A stretch of 64,000 bases of DNA from Mactra quadrangularis (Eukaryota > Mollusca > Bivalvia > Venerida > Mactridae): positions 28,807,327-28,871,326 of the forward strand of contig CM046299.1 of the NCBI GenBank assembly GCA_025267735.1, written 5' to 3'. Of this stretch, positions 47,301-60,100 are shown piece by piece (the stretch's first letter is position 1; each line of letters starts with the position of its first letter). The translations under genes and the position numbers were made by a program. The notes under the pieces were generated by a model. The model saw nothing but the letters and a program-made list of their open reading frames with translations, had not been told where the DNA came from and did no database searches.

Positions 47301-50105
47301 TCAATTGAAAATAAAGCTACAAGATGTTACTTTAAATACACACTTACCCCGACAGCAAACAGGATGTAAATGTAGTAACAGACCTTTTATGATCTTTATA
47401 AAGACTGGTCAATATTTCTCATGTAGTGTAAGTTTGATTTCAACTTAACTTGGCATTTATACAATTTATATAATATATAACAATTTTACAGGGAAGCTCC
47501 GGACCAAGTTTTGCTAGTATCTCTGCGTGGCCAAACTCTTACAGTCTAGAGCTGATCATATTAAACTGCTGGATTCGAGCGGGTGAGCCAGAGAACTTCG
47601 ACATGACAAGAGCATTGCACAGTGTTCTGACGTCATTGATCAATCATAGAACATGGACAATTCATCTAGAGAAATATTGTAAATACGATCCTGGAATGGC
47701 AAGACATAGGTTTGTTGTTTTGCACTAACTAAATTTGTCCTAATAATTCATATCGCAACTTTTGAAAGAGAAAGAAAATATAACTAATATTGACACTCAT
47801 GAATATTGATTAGTCATTGTTATAACAAGGCAGTTTAGGCACTCATAAAATCAAGAAGTTTGTTGATTAGAAATGTGTGACTAAAATAATGTCAGTTTCC
47901 ATGTACATGCCAACTAACCCGTGGGGTTACTTTTGGCGGCGGTGGTGGTGGTGGTCGCATCCCTTGTTTACCTGTCTGGAGCATAAGTCCAATACTTTCA
48001 AATCTTCCGACTTGAAACTCCATATCTGGATAGATCTCATAATGGCAAAGTATGCACCAGGGGAGCGTTTTATCAACGGTCGTAAGGCCGGTCTTAACTA
48101 AGACCGAGCTGTTACGACCGTATTGATAAAACGGGCATACGTAGGTCGTAGGGAAAGTCGTAAATAGCTGACTTAAGGTACGACCGGCCTTACGACCAGC
48201 AATATTGATAAAACGCACCCCAGATTCATAACTCTCTGCTCATAGTTAAAAAGTTATTGCAGTGCACAAGAAGCGTAACAACCGACGTATCCGACTCTTT
48301 GAGTTCCAGTCATATAATAAAAAAACTGCACACTATTAAATATGTTAATTTTATGTGGAAGGTTTAGTAATTTGTACGCCCAGTGAAGAGTAAAATACAT
48401 ATTAAGGTGGGTCGGTACCTTACTCGGAGGGAAAAGCGAGAAAAATGTTTTGTTCACCGATTGTGTCGGGGGTTGGCGGGCGGATGCCTTCGTGCTTCTT
48501 GTTTGTTTTTTGGTTGCCTTGGCGGCGTTGTCGTTTTTTCACGACGTCACGGACGTCACAGTGGTTCGCGCTAGGAACAGGCATGCAAGTGCGTTGAACC
48601 CTCGTATTTGAGATGTTGAATGTCCAAGGTCAATGATTGTTGTGCCGAAATGTTTGTGAAATGTTGTTGCGTACAATCGTTTTGTTCCGATTATCTGGGT
48701 GTCACGTCATTCGTGGGGGTTGTACATTTCGTCACTGAATTTGGGGTTTTCACGTCTGAGGGGTTTCCCCGGTTGCCGAGTTGTAGTGGTTGTTTTCAAA
48801 GTGGAGCGGAACGGTGGTGGATCCTTGTCGCGGTTTTTGAGGGCTGCGCACTTATTGTGTCGTTTTGATGAAGTGAAGAGGAGGGTGGATGTTCTCGGTT
48901 TTTCGCAGTGTCGCGTTCGGGGTGAGGTTGCCTTATTACAACGGTGTTGATATGACGTTGCGCTGACGTTGTGATTAAAGCATTTGTTGTAAAAATAAGT
49001 AGAAGCAGATTTTGATTGACTTATGTTAAATTAATTTTGAACAGGTCAGATGCTGAGTGTCACAAGAAATTAATTAAGAACTAGAATGAAACTACAAAAT
49101 TGAATTTACAAGAAAATTACATACATAACCCAAAATCACAACGTCATCGCGGCGTAATATTGACGTCGTTGTTTTTGAAGGTAGTTTTGCTTTGAAGGCG
49201 ATGTTGTGAGGGGCTGAGAGCGTTCACTTTCCTTTTTTGTTTCATTGGAGTGACACGGGGGTGTGGTTTTCAAGGATCGCGGTGGGAGTTTGACCACCGT
49301 TCTGCTTTGGTTTGAAAATGGGCGTTGAAGCTCGGCGGTTGGTGGGGCCTTTTGGGCGTGAGGGCCCTGGGTTTAGTGATTGAATGTACAGTCTTTGCGA
49401 CTGACGTGATGTTTGGATGGTCGGAGCAGGGTGTTTGTATGCAACAACATTTCGGAGGTATTTTGGTGTAGTTGTCTTTGTCCTCGGGCATTCAGTGCTT
49501 TAGATGTATGGGTTTAATGTGATTGCGTGCCTGTTTTTGGCGCGGGCCGTTGTGGCGTCCGTGGCGTCGTGAAGAGAAACGACAGCGTCGCTGGGGTTGC
49601 CGGAAGGGCAAACGGGAAGCATGGGGGTGTCTGTCTGCCAACTTTTATCATAATCGGTGAACAGGGTTCTTTTTTCGTTTTTCCCTCCGAGTAAGGTACC
49701 GACCCACCTTAACTGATGATGGACAATTTAGGTTTGAATCCCAGTCACTAAAGCCCAAGATCTTATGTGGAATTTGACATGTTATTTTCCCACACTGGTG
49801 GACATTTACAGGTGTGTATAAGACTAAGAAAAGTTGTTACGTAAACCAAATATTTTGATGTAATGTAAGATACTAAAAATACTAAAATTCAAGCAAAACT
49901 ATTTTACTTTGAGCTTTTAATGTTCTTTTACATTTATTTTAGTGGTCGACCCTATATCATGGATCCCACGAACCCATTCAATGACTTGTACCATGGTTTG
50001 CCTAATGGAAAGGCATTTGATTGGACACCAACAGCCACAAAAGCTTCACAATGGCTTAACAAAAGTTTATTTAGTGGTGTCCACTACACAGAGAATCGGT
50101 GGTAA
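44359..50105 (+). CDS. OAS: Zinc finger-2'-5'-oligoadenylate synthetase, copy 2
   Basis: Exons 44359-44997, 45551-45809, 46743-46912, 47492-47709, 49943-50105; all GT-AG with matching phases, 482 residues, ending TAA. Same architecture as the copy at 29339-34250. The active-site motifs are kept: GSLGKGTS, DIDLIV with both aspartates, and LEIDISPA with the third. Zinc finger 1 is degenerate: the second Cys is Gly (CQEG) and the first His is Gln (RDQRRTDH); fingers 2 and 3 keep all ligands. The last 198 bases of exon 1 differ from copy 1 at one position, whereas the zinc-finger part differs at many. The last intron (2.2 kb) holds two TIR elements. Enzyme activity is inferred from conserved residues; the acceptor before the ATG is less clear than in copy 1. 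Confidence 0.88.
48061..48220. mobile_element. Small MITE in OAS copy 2 intron 4
   Basis: Ends GGGAGCGTTTTATCAA and, inverted, TTGATAAAACGCACCC; subterminal GGTCGTAAGGCCGGTC matches GACCGGCCTTACGACC. CAG flanks both sides, a possible 3-bp target duplication. The same terminal and GTCGTAAG-type motifs also occur inside (TTACGACCG near 48112), so the element is a set of nested inverted repeats. Confidence 0.65.
48402..49712. mobile_element. Foldback element at TTAA with G-T wobble-compatible arms
   Basis: Arms of about 575 bases (48402-48976 and 49134-49712) around a 157-base AT-rich centre. The outer 34 bases are identical in inverse: TTAAGGTGGGTCGGTACC onward. TTAA lies at both ends, as with piggyBac or Kolobok targets. 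Over 48661-48780 compared with 49331-49450 the arms differ at 46 of 120 positions; 42 of those are T opposite G or G opposite T when the plus strand folds on itself, none is A opposite C, and four are other mismatches. So the plus strand, or its RNA, can form a nearly continuous hairpin, while the minus strand would carry A-C mismatches. The arms are G+T-rich on the plus strand. It lies in sense in OAS copy 2 intron 4. No protein is encoded. Confidence 0.85.
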
Positions 50106-53100
50106 TGTGGATAAATTAATCCAACACAATTCATGTGTATATTCAATATTTAACATTTCATATTAGCCCTATGTAAGGACACTTATCCTAGGTGATATTT
50201 ATTATCCATGCTATTTTGTGTCATGAAGGACTATAAACCAAAATAATGAAACATGTCTATGAGCTTATTGATTTATATCATGTTAATGAGTATTGCTTTT
50301 TCACTGTTGGAATTTAAAACTACTCGTTCACCAATTAACTTCAAAATAAACTTGTCTAAAGCTCGCTAGATTTTATAGCATAAAACAGTGTTTAATGATA
50401 TACATGTATTTTGTGCAAGTTAACATACAACTTTAAAAGATGGTGATTTTATTGACATGGATTGCGTTAGCAATTCAGGTCTTAGTAAGCGACATATTTC
50501 GAAACGCATAAAAAATGTCGCGGACGTACATGCGCAGTTAGATTCAGCATAGCGGTATGTTGTTAGGTTGAATTAATACCAACGCGTGAATAATAGTCCC
50601 CTTGATAACAGTATCAAGCAGTTTTGTTGTTTACTCACAATACATAAAAATATCCTTGTTAATTCTGTTAAATCAGTTTAAAAAAGGAACCGACATTCTT
50701 CCGCTATAATATTGATAACAAGTAATTAACTTCTAACCCGTTTCTGTACTTGCCGACTGTAACACAAATGAGCTAAACATAGACATGCCTACAAATTTTC
50801 GATGTCTAAAAATACATGTAGATCATATATAAGTACATGTGTACTGATTTCTTCTTTGGATAGTATCAATGTAGCTTCGCTGATCCTTCGTAATGCAGTT
50901 TGTTAATTGAATATTTATCAAAATTGAATATTTTAGAAGAAAAAGATCATTAGTCCAACCTCTCTATATGTTTTTGGATAAATTTTTCCCTGTTTAATCC
51001 ATGTCCGGACAGCGCCATCGGTGCTTTAACGTTCATACCCAACTTATTGTGATAATCCACCGAAAGTTGTTCCCCTTGTTGAGTTAGTTAAAATCGATAT
51101 TTGTAAAATCGATAGAGAAATTTATCATATATAATATAGAGTAAGAAATATTATAAACATAATTTTCGACAATTTATTGAAATATGCCAATATTTTTCCT
51201 CCTATTGAGACAAAGTTTAGTCCATCCTCTTTAATCTGGTATATTTTTCAATAAGTTTAAATAACATCTTCTTGCTTCCATTTGAGTTTAAAGTTGACTA
51301 CTATGAGTCATATTAAAAATAGAGTAAAAATATTGCTGACATGCAATTTTTCTATTTTCAATCGAAAATTAGCGTACTCCTGCAATAGATTTGAATTTTT
51401 TTCCTCCTACTCACACAATCTATGGGTAATAAGCTTTATGATGGTAGTTTTAAATTTAAAATGAAATATTGTCTTCTTGCTTCCATTTTTGTTACAAAAT
51501 CGTTGAAAATGGAAAATTGAAGAAAATCGGGCGTTTAAGTACATGCGCACTTGGGCCATTACAGGTAACGTTAATTGTTGTGTAGGCGATCAGACAAAGA
51601 TAAAATCTATGTCTCTGAAGTTATGTACTCGCCTAAAGAAAGCAACTATGTACATGTATTATAAAAAGAGTGATTGATGTTGTAACCATTGTTTGAAATA
51701 ATTTGTTGAATTTAATATCTTTATGAATGAAATACGACAGCTAATATTTTCAGATTATACACTTTGATGAAAATACCTAGGCATGCAAATATATGTGCGA
51801 TACTCACAAATTATAAATTTTCTTGTAAGTGCATTTCTGAGTAAAATAAAAAAATACATTCTTGCTTTAATTGTGGTCTAGGTATTTGAAGCACGATAAT
51901 TAATTACAGTTCTTTAGCACGATTTTTTCAACGTGCAAGCAATATCATTTATCTTTTTTTGATTCACACAGAATTGACATTTATTTTGGGAATTGGACAA
52001 ATATACTCTGATTCATACTAACATTCGTGTTTCTTCTTCGTGTGTTTGTTGTTTAGATTGTTGAATAGTGGGCCCAGCCGCCTCGAAGGGGCAATGTAGG
52101 CAGACCCCTTTCAAAATAACAATAACTGAATCTTGAATTCATATTTTTATACCCGTTATTTCATATCAAATTCATGCTCCACTTAAAACGATACTGTACA
52201 CACATGTATATTGATGATAAGGTTATTAAATGATTGCATATTTTAATTATATCATCATTATGCAGTGATACATATTATACCCCTAATGTTGATAGTGTTA
52301 ATGATAAAGGGGTCATTATACAGCGGTCACCAACCATAAAACTTTAATTATACAGGATGACATTAGTAGGATTACAGTCTACCCCCCCCCGCTATATTAC
52401 ATTGCATAAATACATGTATATTATTTCCACGATTATTGATTAAAATTTACATGTCCGTTTTATAACCAAAGACTTAACTCCCTGAAAAGTATGCTATATT
52501 CATAAATATAATTTTTTGTCGCTCTTTAAAATCATGATTCATGATTCAGAGAAAATTCTGGTTTAATAAACGAGGTTGCACTACACTAAGAACGAACATC
52601 ATCAATTTTTACTTATCAATAAAACTCCAGGTAATAAAGGTACTAGTAACAGATTTTTACTGGATCATCTAGCCAGTCAATTTCTTTCAATTAACTTATA
52701 GATATTTTATGTTTGGTGAAGCCAGAGATTAACATAGCATCAAACAAAATCCCTGGTACAATTTACTGCAGAAATAAACATGTTTTTTATTAGAGCACAC
52801 ACTTCAAGGCATGGATGAAATTTTTCAGTATTAATAATGATGTCATTATTTTGAGTTTGATCTATAGCTATGTAATTGAAATACGAAATCTGAATATTTC
52901 AGTATTTTGAAAGTATGTTTTAAGTTTTAGCATAACGTCCAACTTTCCCCTGTGTCAACGACACTACTACATGTATTATAGTATAACATTGGCTTCTAGT
53001 TGTTTTTTTTTTCAAAAATTATCATGAAATATTTTGCTCAATCACATATACTAATCTATTGTCCGATCTTTGTTAGTGTGACACCATGGGTGTCCTATAT

Positions 53101-55449
53101 ATTTTATACATCATCTTTATTATATCGATTTTCTATCGGATTATGACACTGCACACTATCGATTTATCTATTGATTTTAAACTCTAAAATCTGGTGTAAA
53201 GGGAACAAACCCAATCACAAATTTTTACTCCTTACGAGGGGGAGTGAACTCCTATTTTGTACGTAATATTCTCCACATGTAAAATCGATAGAGATCGGAT
53301 ATACTCTTTCATTGAGTAAATGCTTCCATTTTCAAAATTTATTGAATATTAATCTTATATTAACTAAAAAGGTTATTAACTTTCACAATTATTCAAGATA
53401 TTTATTAGAATTCGTGTTTAATGTTTAAACCGGAAGTTTAAAATACAATTTAAAGAATGGGCGAAAAGATTCGTCCCCTAACAATTTCGTCCCCAAACAA
53501 ATTCGTAATCACTTAGTTGTTAGTGAATGCTGCAATTTTATCGTAAAATACCATTATTTCATCTTAAATAGTCAAAATTGGTGTTTAAAGGTTACGCATT
53601 TCTGTAAAAAAGTATTTATTACATATTAGAATGGTCACTAGATTGTTGAGATTTTTTACGGAGGGGTGTCGATGTATTCAAATGTCATTTTTTTAGTTAG
53701 CTGTGGAGAAAATTCTTTTTCTTTTATTTACTCATTGTCATATGTTATAAGGTTAATTATTAAATGGGTAACTTGGAGAGCAGAAACTGTTTTCATAGTC
53801 AAAAGATAAGGATATGGAATTGTGGTTTTTAAAGCCGGTGAAAATCGTCACATTTTCTGTTGGGTCTCCCAATGGTTAATTTTTTATATGTGTAAAATAT
53901 CCGGGTAAAGTTATTAAACTTGATGTATTTTCTTTCATTAAAGAATTGTGAATTTTATTAAACCTTATTTATGAAAAAAATAAAATTATTAAATTCATCT
54001 TTACATTTTGAAGGCATATACCTCTTCAAATTTATAGTGTGATTCTTACTCATTACTCAATTTCCAAAACAAGAAATGTAATGAAGAAACCGTGTTATCA
54101 TTGTATGAAGTTTCATAGAGATCTGACAATAAATGGCCAAACTATTAGCCGAATTTTTTCGTTGAAAAATCCGCCTAAAATGTTATAAAAAATTATTTGT
54201 CGGTAGAAAGTTAAAATATTTTGCCAGTAAATCTAGGCTGTAATTCTGATGAAGTAGCAAAAAGCTAATTCCTTGATATGTGTATTATGGGTATCTACCT
54301 TAAGTAACTTATTGTGACTTATTTTATATATATGTATCTCATAATCTATAAGTTAAATTGTCATACATTATTACGAATTTGTTTGCTTAACACGATTACA
54401 GATAAATACAGATAATTTTATATATTTAAATGAATTTATAAATTTTCTGAATAAGTAGCTTTAAAAAGAAGTAGAACTTTTTTACATTCATAATATTGTG
54501 TATTTTACTTTTAAGACATTTGTGTGAGAAATGTTTTGACATATGTAATCCCTTGATTAAAATACCTTTCATTGATGATAATGTAAGTGAACATTTTTGT
54601 ATCTAAATTATTTTTGTGTCTTCCGTATGTGTAGATTATCAATTTTATACTGGTGACTATCAACATGTATAATGGCAGGATGTCTTTATGAAGCGTAATA
54701 CATTTCATGTTTTGTAGTAAGTGAACGAGTGATTTAGAAGATAACACAATTGTAGAGACAAACTCTGTTCTCAAATGTCTTTGCTTTATATTATAACAAA
54801 CTAGGGAAACTAACTAGACTCATCTAACATTGGATTATCGATGTCTTCAATTGCTGACTGGTTAACTAAGCACAAGTAGCTTGTTATCTTTTATGTCGTA
54901 ACCTGATTTAGTCAGTGATTAAAAGGTGATTAGTGTGTGTATGTATTTTGCTTCTTTATAGTTACATTCCTTTAATTGTATCATTCATACCTAATATTTA
55001 TATTTATGTTCTTTGTTGTGATCTAAATTGCACTAAATACAGTTTACTTTATGAAAAACTAAACTCAATATCATTATAATTATGCATACTTCTATAGCCT
55101 TTGTCTATTATAAATGTTCCATTATAAAAAATATTCATTTAACAAATACCAAGAATTGCTTTTCTTACATTTTTTGTAATAAACTTACGGTTAGAATTCA
55201 ACTATTACCAAAACAGAACAGAACTAACCTTGTTTCACATCATAATACATGCATGATACGTGAGCAAATATATGTACAGTATGATGAAAATATATAATGT
55301 CAAATTGAGATCATCTAAAAGAAGAAATGGCGTCATCTTAGAAGAGAAATGACGACAAGCTACATTTGTGTTTGAATTAATCTGCAACCAATACAGAAAA
55401 ATATGAAAGCGTGAATTTTAGAATATAATTTTAATTTTTATTTTAATAC
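50106..55449. other. 3' flank of OAS copy 2 with an approximately 4-kb insertion of unknown type
   Basis: 50106-50430 and about 54430-54640 match the OAS copy 1 3' flank; the 4 kb between has no counterpart there. Its ends show no clear inverted repeat or LTR. It is AT-rich with a poly-C run near 52380. The rest, 54640-55449, is unremarkable AT-rich DNA. I see no gene in this stretch. Confidence 0.5.
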
Positions 55450-55452
55450 AGT

Positions 55453-55617
55453 GGTAGATTTGCTATTCCATCAGTCAAGAGCTTTGGTAAGAAATATTTT
55501 GCTTATAACGGTTGCAATTGGTGGAACAGTCTGCAACAAAATTTGAGGAATGCCTATTCCGGTTCTTTCTTTAAAGTAAAAGTAAAACAACATTTTTTAA
55601 ATGCAGTAGATTTCTGA
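55453..55617 (+). pseudogene. LINE reverse transcriptase C-terminal fragment
   Basis: The frame from 55453 reads RFAIPSVKSFGKKYFAYNG, then a WNSLQQNLRNAYS block and FKVKVKQHFLNAVDF before TGA at 55615-55617. The WNSLP...R.A.S...FK...K pattern is the usual C-terminal tail of LINE ORF2. Only the last 54 codons are present; it is a 5'-truncated relic. The strand is opposite to the nearby Ty3/gypsy element. Confidence 0.7.
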
Positions 55618-56223
55618 ATATAATTATTATTGTTGTAATACATAGTTCATTTTAATTATATATTTTCCTTAGTCATATTTTTACTTCGTTTAATGTTAAG
55701 TTGGACTTATACTTCATTCATATTTTAATCGTAATTTCTAATTTACAAATGTGTAAACAATATTGTATTTAACATGCAAATTTTCCTGTGATAATATTTA
55801 TTATTATTTATGTTATAACTATTTATTTAAATTCTATAATTTTTTCTATGTCACGCAGCAATAAATAAAGGACAACAATGGATATAAGGGAATATATTTA
55901 CTCCTTTTTTGTGTCATCCTTTCTATATAATGTTGGTTGACATGGCTGTATTAATCAATGCATATGCTATTATATTATGTATGTTTAAATGTAACTGCCA
56001 TTTTTTGGTTACATTTTATCGAAAAATAAATCTATCTTTCTAACTACATAGTAGGCTGACACTTAATACATTGAAATGATTTTATATTATTTTCTTTATT
56101 ATTTTAAGTAAAGATAAGTTTAGATTTTAAAACATAAACGCTTAAATTTCAAGTCATTGTGTCATTGAGGAAGAAAAATCTCACTTGCATTATATTATTT
56201 ACATCATTGATCTATATAGTATA

Positions 56224-56656
56224 TGTTACATCAGGGGGGGGGGGGGGGGGTAAGGTAAAATTACCCAAGTACAAAAACAATATCATCTGTTTTCATCTAC
56301 TTTTAATGTATCAATCTTTCCAAATAATTTCTATAATATCATGAAGCATCTGTATATCCAAATCTCAATAAAACACATCGTCATATGGATGAGCTCCAAT
56401 GAATAAAAAATCTAAATAACTCTTCTTTCTCTCACAAGTCCATCATACTGTGTTGTTATAAAATAATAAAACTAAACTACAGTTTCACAATTCTAACATA
56501 CTACAAGGTAGACAAAAGAAGTGAACCAGTTTTGATGTTGACTCTCCTGATTCTTGTGACAGACTGACTAAACCCGCGAAATCTATCACGAACGACAACT
56601 CTGGCTAAACTGTAAGTATACACTACGGATCCTATTGCAATATGCGGACCATTACA
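56224..56656 (-). repeat. 3' LTR of the Ty3/gypsy element (intron-less form)
   Basis: On the minus strand it starts TGTAATGGTCCGCATATTG and ends CCTGATGTAACA, 433 bases, with TG...CA borders. A polypurine tract AAGTGGGGGGAGAA (56657-56670) precedes it directly, as expected for a 3' LTR. A run of 17 G (plus strand) sits near the outer end. Compared with the inverted copy at 62190-63028, this LTR lacks two segments exactly at GT-AG boundaries. Confidence 0.8.
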
Positions 56657-56670
56657 TTCTCCCCCCACTT
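56657..56670 (-). other. Polypurine tract of the Ty3/gypsy element
   Basis: AAGTGGGGGGAGAA on the minus strand, immediately upstream of the TG of the 3' LTR. It primes plus-strand DNA synthesis in LTR retroelements. Its position fixes the LTR border and the element's orientation. Confidence 0.8.
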
Positions 56671-57166
56671 CAAAATCTCAGTCTCCTGACTGACTACAAA
56701 CTCTAACTACAAAATAATACAACTAGTAGACAACTACTGACTACTATACCTAATAATAACTTGTCATCCTGGCAGTTTAAACATGTACAACAACAACAAC
56801 AAAAAAATATAAAATAAACAAAAGTAGTCAGCATAAAGTAAAGTAAACTCTGATGCGTCTGAAATATGATAATATATAATATCAACTTCGTTGTATATAA
56901 CTGAAACACAATAAATAATATAATAAATACACAAATGTATATAAACATGTGATCTCCAAATAAGCCACATGAAACTCAAATAATCTGAAATACAATAATA
57001 AAATATACACAAAAAGACAAGGTTCATTCTCAAAATGAGAATAATTCTGAAATTCAAAATATCAAATTTGTAATACCACTTACAAATTACTAAAGTACAG
57101 TAAAAGTACTTGACAAATATAGTTCTTACCTAAACTGTTTTTAATGTAAAAGACAAATATTAAAAC

Positions 57167-60100
57167 TTATGAATCTGCAAAGCCACGTAGAGATTTTAAC
57201 ATTTCTTCCATCATACGTGTATTATGTATTTGAAAATCTAAGAGTTTATCTACTGTTTGTTGCTGATTCACTTGATATGATTCATGCCACACTGGTTTCC
57301 TTCTAGGACGTGTTGATCTTTTAGGTTGAACAGGAATACGGTTAGGTCTTTGCTCCTCCATAACAATATCATCATCATCTATACCATCATCATCATCTCC
57401 ACCAATACTTTCTGGGACAGTTTCAGGACTCCGTACTACTGGTATCCTCTGCCTCTCTTCAGCTGTACTACCAACGTCGGCCGACTCGTATACTCTTCTA
57501 ACTGTAATCTCAACATCTGAATCACTAGACTCACTATTATCTACATGTACATCTGTCACAATCTCCTGGGCCTTTCTGGTATCTAATCCAGGGGTACTCT
57601 GGGGTAACCGTCTAGGTCTAGGGACTGGTTTCAAAGGAGGGACCTGTTCAACATTATCGTCTAACTTTTCTCCAACAGGCAGTAAATGATTCCGGTGTAA
57701 CGTCTTTTGTCTACCGTTCTGATCTACCACTACAAACACTGGAATATCACTATTTGGCTGACTCAGTATAGTGTACACATCTTGTTCGAATTTGTCTGCA
57801 AGCTTATGAGGACCTTTAAAGGCTAAAATTCTTACAAGTACTTTATCTCCTACGTTAAGACATACTGGTTTTGCTTTCTTGTCGTAATTCTGTTTTTGGC
57901 GATTTTTTGACTTCTCTAAGTTTCTATTAGCAATTTTCTGAGCTGTTTCCATTTTATTTTTCATGTCCATTACATAATCTGAAGATATTAAAGAATCATT
58001 GTTAAGATCAAACAAAGTGTCAATAGCTAATCTAGGTTTCCTACCAAACATTAGTTGAAAAGGTGAATAACCTGTGGACTCGTGTTTCATTGCATTGTAA
58101 GAGAAAACAAGCGAGGGTAAAAAATATTTCCAATTCTGTTTATGTTCTGGATCTAAAGTACCTATCATGTTAAGCAAAGTTCTATTATATCTTTCAGAAA
58201 TTCCATTGCATTGGGGGTGGTATGGTGTTGTTCTTACTTTTTTTATTCCTAGTAAAGTACAAAGTTCTCTAATTATCTCACACTCAAAATTAGATCCCTG
58301 ATCTGACAGTAGTTTAGTGGGTACTCCATAATGGACAATAAAGTTATTCATTAATGCTTTTGCAGTGGTTTTGGCAGTTTGGTTCTTTGTAGGGACAGCA
58401 ACCGCATATTTAGTAAAATGGTCTGTTATGACAAGTATATTTCTAAAACCACCTGAACAAGCATCTACCTTTAAAAAATCTGTGGAAACTAATTCAAGGG
58501 GGTATGTGGACTGAATATTAACTAAAGGGGCACGGGTGTTTGTAGCAGACTTTCTTCTCAAGCAACGGCCACACTTTTCAATCCAATTAGCTATATCTGT
58601 TGTATACGCTGGCCAATAGAATCTTTCTTTAACTAGACTAATGGTCTTTTCACGACCAGGATGGCCAATTTGATTATGAAGTCCAAGCAGAATGTGACAT
58701 GATGGTACAACTAACTGTTGGACTGTTTCACTATTTTCAACAATTTCACGGAATAAAAGACCACGTTTTACAATAAACTTATTGAAATGTCTGGACATAG
58801 TTAAATGACTATTGTTACCTGCAAATAACTTTTTGTCTGGAAATTTCTTATCTATTACTGATCTTAACCACAAACCTATAACGGGATCACCACGTTGACT
58901 TTTTCTTAACTGTCTCAACTCAATCTGAGCCATCACTTGACCGGGCTCATCTGTTACATCTAATATGTTCAACGAACAACTGGGTAAACTTTCAAATACA
59001 GGTAAACAAGAACAGGAGTTGCTACAAATAGCTGAAATAGTATTACGGTCAATACTTACCTGTTCTGTTGAGCAAGACTCAGGGTATCTCGATAAAACGT
59101 CAGCATCGGTGTGCCTAGAACCTGGTCTATATACAATAGAAAAATCAAAATCACTTAGTTGACTAACCCATCTTTGACCAGTAGCTTCTAGTTTAGCACT
59201 GGAAAGAATATATGTGAGAGGGTTGTTGTCGGTCACAACAACAAAGGTACTGTTTAACAAATAGTCTCTGAACTTTTCAGTGACAGCCCACTTTAATGCT
59301 AAAAACTCTCTTTTAAAAGCAGAATAATTTCTTTCTGGAGGCGTCAAATTTCTACTAGCATATGCTATGACTTTTTTCTTACCTTCTTGTTCTTGATAAA
59401 GAACAGCACCTAGTCCAGTTCCACTAGCATCAGTGTGGAGCTCAAAAGGTTGTCCAAATAATGGATATCCAAGTATAGGATGAGATGTTAACAAACTTTT
59501 AATCTTATCAAAAACCTGTTGATGTTGTTCTGTCCAATTCCAATCTTTCTGTTTCTGAGACTTACCTTTCTTTGGTGATGTGGGTGGTAATAGGTCTGAC
59601 AAGGGTTTAGCAATTTTACTAAAATCTTTAATAAATTTTCTATAATAACTGGCCAAAGATAAAAAAGATCTTAACTGATCTGGATTGGAGGGGATAGGAA
59701 AATCATTTACTTTAGCACATTTATCAGGATCAGGTTCAACACCATCTGGACCTACAACATGACCTAAAAATTTTACTTTATTTTGGAAAAAAGAACATTT
59801 TTCAGCTGATAATTTTATGCCTGCTTCCATTAATCTAATAAAAACCAAATTCATTCTCTCTAAGTGTTCTTCAAAAGTAGAACTAAAAATTATAAGGTCA
59901 TCTAAATATATCAGACAAATTTTCAAATTATAATCACCTAAAATTTCTTCAACAATTCTCTGAAAAGTAGCGGGTGAATTGGTACAACCAAAAGGTAATT
60001 TGTTAAATTCCCACAATCCAAGGGGTCCAAGGGTAAAAGCTGTGCGTTCTTTATGATTCTCTTCAATTTCAATTTGATGATAGCCCGATTTCATATCTAA

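Noticed and set aside
47877..48218. Overlapping small ORFs on both strands with Gly/Pro-rich stretches
   Set aside because: They lie in OAS copy 2 intron 4, come from a GGTGGT simple repeat and a MITE, and match nothing.
48383..49491. Several 60-80-codon ORFs inside the wobble foldback element
   Set aside because: The G+T-rich strand is poor in A and so in stop codons; open frames are expected by composition and the two arms do not share a frame.
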